The position numbers were made by a program, and so were the translations under genes. A stretch of 64,000 nt of DNA, from the NCBI RefSeq assembly GCF_958295425.1, contig NC_081136.1, positions 19,474,890 through 19,538,889 on the forward strand. The letters run 5' to 3'. Positions 32,433 through 46,593 of this stretch are shown in pieces (position 1 is the first letter of the stretch; every line of letters starts with the position of its first letter). This DNA comes from Solea solea (taxonomy: Eukaryota; Chordata; Actinopteri; Pleuronectiformes; Soleidae). The notes under the pieces were generated by a model. The model was given only the letters and a program-made list of their open reading frames with translations. It was not told where the DNA came from and made no database searches.

Positions 32433-34190
32433 ATAATATAAAACCCACAAATGAAGTTAACATCTTATAAGATATACTTATGTACCTTCAGTGTTTGATT
32501 TTGCAATGATTTCACTGTTTGGATGTGTTTTTCTATTTGTGTCTGTTTTTGTGCGCATTCAGCTGAGATAACTGTTTTCGGACTTTTTTCATTTTTCAAC
32601 TGTCCCATAACATAAACGTCACAAATGAAGTTAACAACTTAAAAGATTTAGTTCTGTACCCTCAGTGTTTGATTTTGCAATGATTTCACTGTCGGGATGT
32701 GTTTTTCTATTGGTGTCTGTTTTGTGTGTGTATCAGGGACTAAGGCTTATCCCCAGGTGCAGAGTTTCAGACCTGTGCAACCTTCGGCAAGGTCAAAGGT
32801 CAGCCGTTCGGTGTGTTTTTTGTAATAATTCCTATAATATAAAACCCACAAATGAAGTTAACAACTTAAAAGATTTAGTTCTGTACCCTCAGTGTTTGAT
32901 TTTGCAATGATTTCACTGTCGGGATGTGTTTTTCTATTGGTGTCTGTTTTGTGTGTGTATCAGGGACTAAGGCTAATCCCGGGTGCCGAGTTTCAGACCT
33001 GTGCACCTTTCGTAAACGTCAATGGTCAGCCGTTCGGGTGTGTTTTTTGTAATAATTCCTGGAGGGCATTGAGCCAGTAGTCAAATTTTTCCCTATGTGT
33101 ATCAGGGACTAAGGCTGATCCAGGGTGCCGAGTTTCAGAGCCATGCTACCTTTGGGAAGGTAAAAGGTCAGCCGTTCTGGTGTGTTTTTTGTAATAATTC
33201 CTGAAGGCATTGAGTCAGGAGTCTGATTTTTCCGTATGTGTATCAGGGACTAATGCTAATCCCGGGTGCCGAGTTTCAGACCTGTGCACCTTTCGTAAAG
33301 GTCAAAGGTCAGCTGTGCAGGTGTGTTTTTTGTAATAATTCCTAAAGGCATTGAGTCAGGAGTCTAATTTTTCCGTATATATATCAGAAACTAACCCTCA
33401 TCCCGGGTGACGAGTTTCAGACCTGTGCAATCATCGGAAAGGTCAAAGGTCAGCCGTTCGGGTGTGTTTTTTGTAATAATTCCTAAAGGCAATGAGCCAG
33501 GATGCTGATTTCTCTGTATGTGTATCGAGGACCATAGCTGATCCAGGGTGCCGAGTTTCAGACCTGTGCAACCTTTTGAAAGGTCAAAAGTCAGCCGTTC
33601 TGATGTGTTTTTTGTAATAATTCCTAAATGCATTGAGCCAGGAGTCAGATTTTTCCGTATGTGTATCAGGGACTAAGACTAATCTTGGGTGCTGAGTTTC
33701 AGACCCGTGCAACCTTTGGAAAGGTAAAAGGTCAGCCGTTCTGATGTGTTTTTTGTAATAATTCCTGAAGGCATTGAGCCAGGAGTCTGATTTTTCCGTA
33801 TGTGTATCTGGGACTAAGACTTATCCCCAGGTGCAGAGTTTCAGACCTGTGCAACCTTCGGCAAGGTCAAAGGTCAGCCGTTCGGTGTGTTTTTTGTAAT
33901 AATTCCTATAATATAAAACCCACAAATGAAGTTAACAACTTAAAAGATTTAGTTCTGTACCCTCAGTGTTTGATTTTGCAATGATTTCACTGTCGGGATG
34001 TGTTTTTCTATTGGTGTCTGTTTTGTGTGTGTATCAGGGACTAAGGCTAATCCCGGGTGCCGAGTTTCAGACCTGTGCACCTTTCGTAAAGGTCAATGGT
34101 CAGCCGTTCGGGTGTGTTTTTTGTAATAATTCCTGAAGGGCATTGAGCCAGTAGTCAAATTTTTCCGTATGTGTATCAGGGACTAAGGCT
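32433..34190 (+). repeat. 1757 bp tandem duplication unit, copy 2
   Basis: Same order as copy 1: B 32433-32722, A fragment 32723-32832, B 32833-32949, then A monomers to 33907. A three-base loss at about 32568 (gagataactg) distinguishes it. It is interrupted by a B insert at 33908-34024, so its right end is not a precise repeat of copy 1. Confidence 0.8.
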
Positions 34191-35970
34191 GATCCAGGGT
34201 GCCGAGTTTCAGAGCCATGCTACCTTTGGGAAGGTAAAAGGTCAGCCGTTCTGGTGTGTTTTTTGTAATAATTTGTAAAGGCATTAAGCCAGGAGTCTGA
34301 TTTTTCTGTATGTGTATCAGGGACTAAGGCTAATCCCGGGTGCCGAGTTTCAGACCTGTGCAACCTTCGTAAAGGTCAAAGGTCAGCTGTGCAGGTGTGT
34401 TTTTTGTAATAATTCCTAAAGGCATTGAGTCAGGAGTCTAATTTTTCCGTATATGTATCAGAAACTAACCCTCATCCCGGGTGCCGAGTTTCAGACCTGT
34501 GCAATCTTCGGAAAGGTCAAAGGTCAGCCGTTCGGGTGTGTTTTTTGTAATAATTCCTAAAGGCAATGAGCCAGGATGCTGATTTCTCTGTATGTGTATC
34601 GAGGACCATAGCTGATCCAGGGTGCCGAGTTTCAGACCTGTGCAACCTTTTGAAAGGTCAAAAGTCAGCCGTTTGCTTGTGTTTTTTGTAATAATTCCTA
34701 AATGCATTGAGCCAGGAGTCAGATTTTTCCGTATGTGTATCAGGGACTAAGACTAATCTTGGGTGCTGAGTTTCAGACCCGTGCAACCTTTGGAAAGGTA
34801 AAAGGTCAGCCGTTCTGATGTGTTTTTTGTAATAATTCCTGAAGGCATTGAGCCAGGAGTCTGATTTTTCCGTATGTGTATCAGGGACTAAGACTAATCT
34901 TGGGTGCTGAGTTTCAGACCTGTGCAACCTTTGGAAAGGTAAAAGGTCAGCCGTTCTGATGTGTTTTTTGTAATAATTCCTGAAGGCATTGAGCCAGGAG
35001 TCTGATTTTTCCGTATGTGTATCTGGGACTAAGACTTATCCCCAGGTGCAGAGTTTCAGACCTGTGCAACCTTCGGCAAGGTCAAAGGTCAGCCGTTCGG
35101 TGTGTTTTTTGTAATAATTCCTATAATATAAAACCCACAAATGAAGTTAACAACTTAAAAGATTTAGTTCTGTACCCTCAGTGTTTGATTTTGCAATGAT
35201 TTCACTGTCGGGATGTGTTTTTCTATTGGTGTCTGTTTTGTGTGTGTATCAGGGACTAAGGCTAATCCCGGGTGCCGAGTTTCAGACCTGTGCACCTTTC
35301 GTAAAGGTCAATGGTCAGCCGTTCGGGTGTGTTTTTTGTAATAAATCCTGAAGGGCATTGAGCCAGTAGTCAAATTTTTCCGTATGTGTATCAGGGACTA
35401 AGGCTGATCCAGGGTGCCGAGTTTCAGAGCCATGCTACCTTTGGGAAGGTAAAAGGTCAGCCGTTCTGGTGTGTTTTTTGTAATAATTTGTAAAGGCATT
35501 AAGCCAGGAGTCTGATTTTTCCGTATGTGTATCAGGGACTAAGGCTAATCCCGGGTGCCGAGTTTCAGACCTGTGCAACCTTCGTAAAGGTCAAAGGTCA
35601 GCTGTGCTGGTGTGTTTTTTGTAATAATTCCTAAAGGCATTGAGTCAGGAGTCTAATTTTTCCGTATATGTATCAGAAACTAACCCTCATCCCGGGTGCC
35701 GAGTTTCAGACCTGTGCAATCTTCGGAAAGGTCAAAGGTCAGCCGTTCGGGTGTGTTTTTTGTAATAATTCCTAAAGGCATTGGGCCAGGAGTCTGATTT
35801 TTCCGTATGTGTATCTGGGACTAAGACTAATCCCCAGGTGCAGAATTTCAGACCTGTGCAACCTTCGGAAAGGTCAAAGGTCAGCCGTTCGGTGTGTTTT
35901 TTGTAATAATTCCTATAATATAAAACCCACAAATGAAGTTAACATCTTATAAGATATACTTATGTACCTT
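34025..35970 (+). repeat. A-dominated array, last part
   Basis: A monomers at 34025-35122, B insert 35123-35240, A monomers 35241-35915 and the truncated B that precedes every C copy (35916-35970). The A plus B segment at 33802 recurs at 35017 (step 1215 bp). Confidence 0.88.
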
Positions 35971-36373
35971 CTAAAAAGGAGAGAAGGGCGTTCTCCAGGA
36001 ATTAACTGGTTGTTGATAGAGCGGCAAGGTGTATGGGGTGTGTCCCCGTTAAAAGACACGGATGCAGATGTCCAGTTTAGTGTTGGATTTATTGAAGTGT
36101 GTGTGTGTGGCTCTCTGGCATTTACGCACAATAAACCCAGGATGTACAGGCGAAAGTTGGAAACAAACAAGGGAAAAGCACGAGCCATCCACCGCTATAT
36201 CAGGAGGAAAACGAAACCTAAACAGTACGGCATCTCACACACACGTGTGGTGCGTTCAATAGCGTCGGAATGGCTATGGTGCGTTCATGAGTGTCGGACA
36301 TATGAAAAGTCACCAAGAATACAATACAACTGAACAGTAAAACTCCTAAACAACATGGGCTTTCCAACACCTT
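35971..36373 (+). mobile_element. Segment C, copy 3
   Basis: Same borders (3' ACCTT at 36369-36373) and content as copy 1, without the two-base insertion at the 3' junction. Reads gacatatgaaaag. Confidence 0.7.
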
Positions 36374-39300
36374 CAGTGTTTGATTTTGCAATGATTTCAC
36401 TGTTTGGATGTGTTTTTCTATTTGTGTCTGTTTTTGTGCGCATTCAGCAGGGATACGGCTGTTTTCTGATTTTTTTCCTTTTTTCTACTGTCCCATAACA
36501 TAAACCTCACAAATAAAGTTAAAATCTTAAAAGATATAGTTATATACCTTCAGTGTTTGATTTTGCAATGATTTCACTGTTTGCATGTGTTTTTCTATTG
36601 GTGTCTGTTTTTGTGCGCATTCAGCAGGGATACGGCTGTTTTCTGACTTTTTTCCTTTTTTCTACTGTCCCATAACATAAACCTCAAAAATAAAGTTACA
36701 ATATTATAAGATATGGTTATATACCTTCAGTGTTTGATTTTGCAATGATTTCACTGTTTGGATGTGTTTTTCTATTTGTGTCTGTTTTTGTGCGCATTCA
36801 GCAGGGATACGGCTGTTTTCTGATTTTTTTCATTTTTTTACTGTCCCATAACATAAACCTCACAAATAAAGTTAAAATCTTAAAAGACATAGTTATATAC
36901 CTTCAGTGTTTGATTTTGCAATGATTTCACTGTTTGGATGTGTTTTTCTATTTGTGTCTGTTTTTGTGCGCATTCAGCAGGGATACGGCTGTTTTCTGAT
37001 TTTTTTCATTTTTTTACTGTCCCATAACATAAACCTCACAAATAAAGTTAAAATCTTAAAAGATATAGTTATATACCTTCAGTGTTTGATTTTGCAATGA
37101 TTTCACTGTTTGGATGTGTTTTTCTATTTGTGTCTGTTTTTGTGCGCATTCAGCAGGGATACGGCTGTTTTCTGATTTTTTTCATTTTTCTACTGTCCCA
37201 TAACATAAACCTCACAAATGAAGTTAACATCTTAAAAGATGTAGTTCTGTACCCTCAGTGTTTGATTTTGCAATGATTTCACTGTTGGGATGTGTTTTTC
37301 TATTGGTGTCTGTTTGTGGGCTCATTCAGCTTTGATAATGCTGTTTTCTGACTTTTTTCATTTTTCTACTGTCCCATAACCTTAACCTCACAAATGAAGT
37401 TAAAATCTTAAAAGATTTAGTTCTTTACCCTCAGTTTTTGCTTTTGCAATGATTTCACTGTTTGGATGTGTTTTTCTATTAGTGTCTGTTTTGTGTGTGT
37501 ATCAGGGACTAAGGCTAATCCCGGGTGCCGAGTTTCAGACCTGTGCAACCTTTGGAAAGGTAAAAGGTCAGCCGTTCTGGTGTGTTTTTTGTAATAATTC
37601 CTGAAGGCATTGAGTCAGGAGTCTGATTTTTCCGTATGTGTATCAGGGACTAATGCTAATCCCGGGTGCCAAGTTTCAGACCTGTGCAACCTTCGGAAAG
37701 GTCAAAGGTCAGCCGTTTGGTGTGTTTTTTGTAATAATTCCTATAATATAAAACCCACAAATGAAGTTAACATCTTATAAGATATACTTATGTACCTTCA
37801 GTGTTTGATTTTGCAATGATTTCACTGTTTGGATGTGTTTTTCTATTTGTGTCTGTTTTTGTGCGCATTCAGCAGGGATACGGCTGTTTTCTGATTTTTT
37901 TCATTTTTCTACTGTCCCATAACATAAACCTCACAAATAAAGTTAAAATCTTAAAAGATATAGTTATATACCTTCAGTGTTTGATTTTGCAATGATTTCA
38001 CTCTTTGGATGTGTTTTTCTATTTGTGTCTGTTTTTGTGCGCATTCAGCTGGGATACGGCTGTTTTCTGACTTTTTTCCTTTTTTCTACTGTCCCATAAA
38101 AATAAACCTCAAAAATAAAGTTACAATATTATAAGATATGGTTATATACCTTCAGTGTTTGATTTTGCAATGATTTCACTGTTTGGATGTGTTTTTCTAT
38201 TTGTGTCTGTTTTTGTGCGCATTCAGCAGGGATACGGCTGTTTCCTGATTTTTTTCATTTTTCTACTGTCCCATAACATAAACCTCACAAATAAAGTTAC
38301 AATATTATAAGATATGGTTATATACCTTCAGTGTTTGATTTTGCAATGATTTTACTGTTTGGATGTGTTTTTCTATTTGTGTCTGTTTTTGTGCGCATTC
38401 AGCAGGGATCCGCTGTTTTCTGATTTTTTTCATTTTTCTACTGTCCCATAACATAAACCTCACAAATAAAGTTAAAATATTATAAGATATGGTTATATAC
38501 CTTCAGTGTTTGATTTTGCAATGATTTCACTGTTTGGATGTGTTTTTCTATTTGTGTCTGTTTTTGTGCGCATTCAGCTGAGATAAGGCTGTTTTCGGAC
38601 TTTTTTCATTTTTCAACTGTCCCATAACATAAACGTCACAAATGAAGTTAACAACTTAAAAGATTTAGTTCTGTACCCTCAGTGTTTGATTTTGCAATGA
38701 TTTCACTGTCGGGATGTGTTTTTCTATTGGTGTCTGTTTTGTGTGTGTATCAGGGACTAAGGCTAATCCCGGGTGCCGAGTTTCAGACCTGTGCAACCTT
38801 TGGAAAGGTAAAAGGTCAGCCGTTCTGGTGTGTTTTTTGTAATAATTCCTGAAGGCATTGAGTCAGGAGTCTGATTTTTCCGTATGTGTATCAGGGACTA
38901 ATGCTAATCCCGGGTGCCGAGTTTCAGACCTGTGCACCTTTCGTAAAGGTCAAAGGTCAGCTGTGCAGGTGTGTTTTTTGTAATAATTCCTAAAGGCATT
39001 GAGTCAGGAGTCTAATTTTTCCGTATATATATCAGAAACTAACCCTCATCCCGGGTGACGAGTTTCAGACCTGTGCAACCTTCGGAAAGGTCAAAGGTCA
39101 GCCGTTCGGGTGTGTTTTTTGTAATAATTCCTAAAGGCAATGAGCCAGGATGCTGATTTCTCTGTATGTGTATCGAGGACCATAGCTGATCCAGGGTGCC
39201 GAGTTTCAGACCTGTGCAACCTTTTGAAAGGTCAAAAGTCAGCCGTTTGCTTGTGTTTTTTGTAATAATTCCTAAATGCATTGAGCCAGGAGTCAGATTT

Positions 39301-41247
39301 TTCCGTATGTGTATCAGGGACTAAGACTAATCTTGGGTGCTGAGTTTCAGACCCGTGCAACCTTTGGAAAGGTAAAAGGTCAGCCGTTCTGATGTGTTTT
39401 TTGTAATAATTCCTGAAGGCATTGAGCCAGGAGTCTGATTTTTCCGTATGTGTATCAGGGACTAAGACTAATCTTGGGTGCTGAGTTTCAGACCTGTGCA
39501 ACCTTTGGAAAGGTAAAAGGTCAGACGTTCTGATGTGTTTTTTGTAATAATTCCTGAAGGCATTGAGCCAGGAGTCTGATTTTTCCGTATGTGTATCTGG
39601 GACTAAGACTTATCCCCAGGTGCAGAGTTTCAGACCTGTGCAACCTTCGGCAAGGTCAAAGGTCAGCCGTTCGGTGTGTTTTTTGTAATAATTCCTATAA
39701 TATAAAACCCACAAATGAAGTTAACAACTTAAAAGATTTAGTTCTGTACCCTCAGTGTTTGATTTTGCAATGATTTCACTGTCGGGATGTGTTTTTCTAT
39801 TGGTGTCTGTTTTGTGTGTGTATCAGGGACTAAGGCTAATCCCGGGTGCCGAGTTTCAGACCTGTGCAACCTTTGGAAAGGTAAAAGGTCAGCCGTTCTG
39901 GTGTGTTTTTTGTAATAATTCCTGAAGGCATTGAGTCAGGAGTCTGATTTTTCCGTATGTGTATCAGGGACTAATGCTAATCCCGGGTGCCAAGTTTCAG
40001 ACCTGTGCACCTTTCGTAAAGGTCAATGGTCAGCCGTTCGGGTGTGTTTTTTGTAATAATTCCTGAAGGGCATTGAGCCAGTAGTCAAATTTTTCCGTAT
40101 GTGTATCAGGGACTGAGTGATCCAGGGTGCCGAGTTTCAGAGCCATGCTACCTTTGGGAAGGTAAAAGGTCAGCCGTTCTGGTGTGTTTTTTGTAATAAT
40201 TTGTAAAGGCATTAAGCCAGGAGTCTGATTTTTCCGTATGTGTATCAGGGACTAAGGCTAATCCCGGGTGCCGAGTTTCAGACCTGTGCAACCTTCGTAA
40301 AGGTCAAAGGTCAGCTGTGCAGGTGTGTTTTTTGTAATAATTCCTAAAGGCATTGAGTCAGGAGTCTAATTTTTCCGTATATGTATCAGAAACTAACCCT
40401 CATCCCGGGTGCCGAGTTTCAGACCTGTGCAATCTTCGGAAAGGTCAAAGGTCAGCCGTTCGGGTGTGTTTTTTGTAATAATTCCTAAAGGCAATGAGCC
40501 AGGATGCTGATTTCTCTGTATGTGTATCGAGGACCATAGCTGATCCAGGGTGCCGAGTTTCAGACCTGTGCAACCTTCGGAAAGGTCAAAAGTCAGCCGT
40601 TTGCTTGTGTTTTTTGTAATAATTCCTAAATGCATTGAGCCAGGAGTCAGATTTTTCCGTATGTGTATCAGGGACTAAGACTAATCTTGGGTGCTGAGTT
40701 TCAGACCCGTGCAACCTTTGGAAAGGTAAAAGGTCGGCCGTTCTGATGTGTTTTTTGTAATAATTCCTGAAGGCATTGAGCCAGGAGTCTGATTTTACCG
40801 TATGTGTATCAGCGACTAAGGCTAATCCCGGGTGCTGAGTTTCAGACCTGTGCAACCTTTGGAAAGTTCAAAGGTCAGCCGTTCTGGTGTGTTTTTTGAA
40901 ATAATTGGTAAAGGCATTAAGCCAGGAGTCTGATTTTTCCGTATGTGTATCAGGCACTAAGGCTAATCCCGGGTGCCGAGTTTCAGACCTGTGCAACCTT
41001 CAAAAAGGTCAAAGGTCAGCCTTTCAGGTGTGTTTTTTGTAATAATTCCTAAAGGCATTGGGCCAGGAGTCTGATTTTTCCGTATGTGTATCTGGGACTA
41101 AGACTTATCCCCAGGTGCAGAGTTTCAGACCTGTGCAACCTTCGGAAAGGTCAAAGGTCAGCCGTTCGGTGTGTTTTTTGTAATAATTCCTATAATATAA
41201 AACCCACAAATGAAGTTAACATCTTATAAGATATACTTATGTACCTT
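35971..41247 (+). repeat. C-headed higher-order unit, 5277 bp
   Basis: C (35971-36373), B (36374-37493), A of 248 bp (37494-37741), B (37742-38742), A (38743-39697), B (39698-39815), A (39816-41191), truncated B. It is the longest unit and includes material resembling the A-dominated array at 33-35 kb, so it looks like a transition unit. Confidence 0.85.
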
Positions 41248-41650
41248 CTAAAAAGGAGAGAAGGGCGTTCTCCAGGAATTAACTGGTTGTTGATAGAGCG
41301 GCAAGGTGTATGGGGTGTGTCCCCGTTAAAAGACACGGATGCAGATGTCCAGTTTAGTGTTGGATTTATTGAAGTGTGTGTGTGTGGCTCTCTGGCATTT
41401 ACGCACAATAAACCCAGGATGTACAGGCGAAAGTTGGAAACAAACAAGGGAAAAGCACGAGCCATCCACCGCTATATCAGGAGGAAAACGAAACCTAAAC
41501 AGTACGGCATCTCACACACACGTGTGGTGCGTTCAATAGCGTCGGAATGGCTATGGTGCGTTCATGAGTGTCGGACATATGAAAAGTCACCAAGAATACA
41601 ATACAACTGAACAGTAAAACTCCTAAACAACATGGGCTTTCCAACACCTT
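41248..41650 (+). mobile_element. Segment C, copy 4
   Basis: Same insertion point and ACCTT borders; no difference from copy 3 was noticed by eye. Confidence 0.7.
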
Positions 41651-44008
41651 CAGTGTTTGATTTTGCAATGATTTCACTGTTTGGATGTGTTTTTCTATTT
41701 GTGTCTGTTTTTGTGCGCATTCAGCAGGGATACGGCTGTTTTCTGATTTTTTTCCTTTTTTCTACTGTCCCATAACATAAACCTCACAAATAAAGTTAAA
41801 ATCTTAAAAGATATGGTTATATACCTTCAGTGTTTGATTTTGCAATGATTTCACTGTTTGGATGTGTTTTTCTATTTGTGTCTGTTTTTGTGCGCATTCA
41901 GCTGAGATAAGGCTGTTTTCGGACTTTTTTCATTTTTCAACTGTCCCATAACATAAACGTCACAAATGAAGTTAACAACTTAAAAGATTTAGTTCTGTAC
42001 CCTCAGTGTTTGATTTTGCAATGATTTCACTGTCGGGATGTGTTTTTCTATTGGTGTCTGTTTTGTGTGTGTATCAGGGACTAAGGCTAATCCCGGGTGC
42101 CGAGTTTCAGACCTGTGCACCTTTCGTAAAGGTCAAAGGTCAGCTGTGCAGGTGTGTTTTTTGTAATAATTCCTAAAGGCATTGAGTCTGGAGTCTAATT
42201 TTTCCGTATATATATCAGAAACTAACCCTCATCCCGGGTGACGAGTTTCAGACCTGTGCAATCTTCGGAAAGGTCAAAGGTCAGCCGTTCGGGTGTGTTT
42301 TTTGTAATAATTCCTAAAGGCAATGAGCCAGGATGCTGATTTCTCTGTATGTGTATCGAGGACCATAGCTGATCCAGGGTGCCGAGTTTCAGACCTGTGC
42401 AACCTTTTGAAAGGTCAAAAGTCAGCCGTTTGCTTGTGTTTTTTGTAATAATTCCTAAATGCATTGAGCCAGGAGTCAGATTTTTCCGTATGTGTATCAG
42501 GGACTAAGACTAATCTTGGGTGCTGAGTTTCAGACCCGTGCAACCTTTGGAAAGGTAAAAGGTCAGCCGTTCTGATGTGTTTTTTGTAATAATTCCTGAA
42601 GGCATTGAGCCAGGAGTCTGATTTTTCCGTATGTGTATCTGGGACTAAGACTTATCCCCAGGTGCAGAGTTTCAGACCTGTGCAACCTTCGGCAAGGTCA
42701 AAGGTCAGCCGTTCGGTGTGTTTTTTGTAATAATTCCTATAATATAAAACCCACAAATGAAGTTAACAACTTAAAAGATTTAGTTCTGTACCCTCAGTGT
42801 TTGATTTTGCAATGATTTCACTGTCGGGATGTGTTTTTCTATTGGTGTCTGTTTTGTGTGTGTATCAGGGACTAAGGCTAATCCCGGGTGCCGAGTTTCA
42901 GACCTGTGCAACCTTTGGAAAGGTAAAAGGTCAGCCGTTCTGGTGTGTTTTTTGTAATAATTCCTGAAGGCATTGAGTCAGGAGTCTGATTTTTCCGTAT
43001 GTGTATCAGGGACTAATGCTAATCCCGGGTGCCGAGTTTCAGACCTGTGCACCTTTCGTAAAGGTCAATGGTCAGCCGTTCGGGTGTGTTTTTTGTAATA
43101 ATTCCTAAAGGCATTGAGTCAGGAGTCTAATTTTTCCGTATATGTATCAGAAACTAACCCTCATCCCGGGTGCCGAGTTTCAGACCTGTGCAATCTTCGG
43201 AAAGGTCAAAGGTCAGCCGTTCGGGTGTGTTTTTTGTAATATTTCCTAAAGGCAATGAGCCAGGATGCTGATTTCTCTGTATGTGTATCGAGGACCATAG
43301 CTGATCCAGGGTGCCGAGTTTCAGACCTGTGCAACCTTCGGAAAGGTCAAAAGTCAGCCGTTTGCTTGTGTTTTTTGTAATAATTCCTAAATGCATTGAG
43401 CCAGGAGTCAGATTTTTCCGTATGTGTATCAGGGACTAAGACTAATCTTGGGTGCTGAGTTTCAGACCCGTGCAACCTTTGGAAAGGTAAAAGGTCGGCC
43501 GTTCTGATGTGTTTTTTGTAATAATTCCTGAAGGCATTGAGCCAGGAGTCTGATTTTACCGTATGTGTATCAGCGACTAAGGCTAATCCCGGGTGCTGAG
43601 TTTCAGACCTGTGCAACCTTTGGAAAGTTCAAAGGTCAGCCGTTCTGGTGTGTTTTTTGAAATAATTGGTAAAGGCATTAAGCCAGGAGTCTGATTTTTC
43701 CGTATGTGTATCAGGCACTAAGGCTAATCCCGGGTGCCGAGTTTCAGACCTGTGCAACCTTCAAAAAGGTCAAAGGTCAGCCTTTCAGGTGTGTTTTTTG
43801 TAATAATTCCTAAAGGCATTGGGCCAGGAGTCTGATTTTTCCGTATGTGTATCTGGGACTAAGACTTATCCCCAGGTGCAGAGTTTCAGACCTGTGCAAC
43901 CTTCGGAAAGGTCAAAGGTCAGCCGTTCGGTGTGTTTTTTGTAATAATTCCTATAATATAAAACCCACAAATGAAGTTAACATCTTATAAGATATACTTA
44001 TGTACCTT
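41248..44008 (+). repeat. C-headed higher-order unit, 2761 bp
   Basis: C (41248-41650), two to three B monomers (41651-42067), A (42068-42739), B (42740-42857), A (42858-43952), truncated B. The 43189-44008 part is the closest match to the left end of the window. Confidence 0.85.
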
Positions 44009-44411
44009 CTAAAAAGGAGAGAAGGGCGTTCTCCAGGAATTAACTGGTTGTTGATAGAGCGGCAAGGTGTATGGGGTGTGTCCCCGTTAAAAGACACGGA
44101 TGCAGATGTCCAGTTTAGTGTTGGATTTATTGAAGTGTGTGTGTGTGGCTCTCTGGCATTTACGCACAATAAACCCAGGATGTACAGGCGAAAGTTGGAA
44201 ACAAACAAGGGAAAAGCACGAGCCATCCACCGCTATATCAGGAGGAAAACGAAACCTAAACAGTACGGCATCTCACACACACGTGTGGTGCGTTCAATAG
44301 CGTCGGAATGGCTATGGTGCGTTCATGAGTGTCGGACAGATGAAAAGTCACCAAGAATACAATACAACTGAACAGTAAAACTCCTAAACAACATGGGCTT
44401 TCCAACACCTT
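44009..44411 (+). mobile_element. Segment C, copy 5
   Basis: Shares the gacagatgaaaag variant only with copy 2 at 4254, on the other side of the island, but keeps the base that copy 2 lost. Confidence 0.7.
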
Positions 44412-46190
44412 CAGTGTTTGATTTTGCAATGATTTCACTGTTTGGATGTGTTTTTCTATTTGTGTCTGTTTTTGTGCGCATTCAGCAGGGATACGGCTGT
44501 TTTCTGATTTTTTTCCTTTTTTCTACTGTCCCATAACATAAACCTCACAAATAAAGTTAAAATCTTAAAAGATATAGTTATATACCTTCAGTGTTTGATT
44601 TTGCAATGATTTCACTGTTTGGATGTGTTTTTCTATTTGTGTCTGTTTTTGTGCGCATTCAGCTGGGATACGGCTGTTTTGTGACTTTTTTCCTTTTTTC
44701 TACTGTCCCATAACATAAACCTCAAAAATAAAGTTACAATATTATAAGATATGGTTATATACCTTCAGTGTTTGATTTTGCAATGATTTCACTGTTTGGA
44801 TGTGTTTTTCTATTTGTGTCTGTTTTTGTGCGCATTCAGCAGGGATACGGCTGTTTTCTGATTTTTTTCATTTTTCTACTGTCCCATAACATAAACCTCA
44901 CAAATGAAGTTAACATCTTAAAAGATGTAGTTCTGTACCCTCAGTGTTTGATTTTGCAATGATTTCACTGTTGGGATGTGTTTTTCTATTGGTGTCTGTT
45001 TGTGGGCTCATTCAGCTTTGATAATGCTGTTTTCGGACTTTTTTCATTTTTCTACTGTCCCATAACCTAAACCTCACAAATGAAGTTAAAATCTTAAAAG
45101 ATTTAGTTCTTTACCCTCAGTGTTTGCTTTTGCAATGATTTCACTGTTTGGATGTGTTTTTCTATTAGTGTCTGTTTTGTGTGTGTATCAGGGACTAAGG
45201 CTAATCCCGGGTGCAAAGTTTCAGACCTGTGCAACCTTTGGAAAGGTAAAAGGTCAGCCGTTCTGGTGTGTTTTTTGTAATAATTTGTAAAGGCATTAAG
45301 CCAGGAGTCTGATTTTTCCGTATGTGTATCAGGGACTAAGGCTAATCCCGGGTGCCGAGTTTCAGACCTGTGCAACCTTCGTAAAGGTCAAAGGTCAGCT
45401 GTGCAGGTGTGTTTTTTGTAATAATTCCTAAAGGCATTGAGTCAGGAGTCTAATTTTTCCGTATATGTATCAGAAACTAACCCTCATCCCGGGTGCCGAG
45501 TTTCAGACCTGTGCAACCTTCGGAAAGGTCAAAAGTCAGCCGTTTGCTTGTGTTTTTTGTAATAATTCCTAAATGCATTGAGCCAGGAGTCAGATTTTTC
45601 CGTATGTGTATCAGGGACTAAGACTAATCTTGGGTGCTGAGTTTCAGACCCGTGCAACCTTTGGAAAGGTAAAAGGTCGGCCGTTCTGATGTGTTTTTTG
45701 TAATAATTCCTGAAGGCATTGAGCCAGGAGTCTGATTTTTCCGTATGTGTATCAGCGACTAAGGCTAATCCCGGGTGCTGAGTTTCAGACCTGTGCAACC
45801 TTTGGAAAGGTCAAAGGTCAGCCGTTCTGGTGTGTTTTATGAAATAATTGGTAAAGGCATTAAGCCAGGAGTCTGATTTTTCCGTATGTGTATCAGGGAC
45901 TAAGGCTAATCCCGGGTGCCGAGTTTCAGACCTGTGCAACCTTCAAAAAGGTCAAAGGTCAGCCTTTCAGGTGTGTTTTTTGTAATAATTCCTAAAGGCA
46001 TTGGGCCAGGAGTCTGATTTTTCCGTATGTGTATCTGGGACTAAGACTTATCCCCAGGTGCAGAGTTTCAGACCTGTGCAACCTTCGGAAAGGTCAAAGG
46101 TCAGCCGTTCGGTGTGTTTTTTGTAATAATTCCTATAATATAAAACCCACAAATGAAGTTAACATCTTATAAGATATACTTATGTACCTT
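44009..46190 (+). repeat. C-headed higher-order unit, 2182 bp
   Basis: C (44009-44411), B (44412-45180), A (45181-46134), truncated B. It is the shortest unit: it lacks the 248 bp A piece and second B block of its right-hand neighbours, and has a shorter A block. Confidence 0.85.
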
Positions 46191-46593
46191 CTAAAAAGGA
46201 GAGAAGGGCGTTCTCCAGGAATTAACTGGTTGTTGATAGAGCGGCAAGGTGTATGGGGTGTGTCCCCGTTAAAAGACACGGATGCAGATGTCCAGTTTAG
46301 TGTTGGATTTATTGAAGTGTGTGTGTGTGGCTCTCTGGCATTTACGCACAATAAACCCAGGATGTACAGGCGAAAGTTGGAAACAAACAAGGGAAAAGCA
46401 CGAGCCATCCACCGCTATATCAGGAGGAAAACGAAACCTAAACAGTACGGCATCTCACACACACGTGTGGTGCGTTCAATAGCGTCGGAATGGCTATGGT
46501 GCGTTCATGAGTGTCGGACATATGAAAAGTCACCAAGAATACAATACAACTGAACAGTAAAACTCCTAAACAACATGGGCTTTCCAACACCTT
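46191..46593 (+). mobile_element. Segment C, copy 6
   Basis: Same borders and content as copies 3 and 4. Confidence 0.7.
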
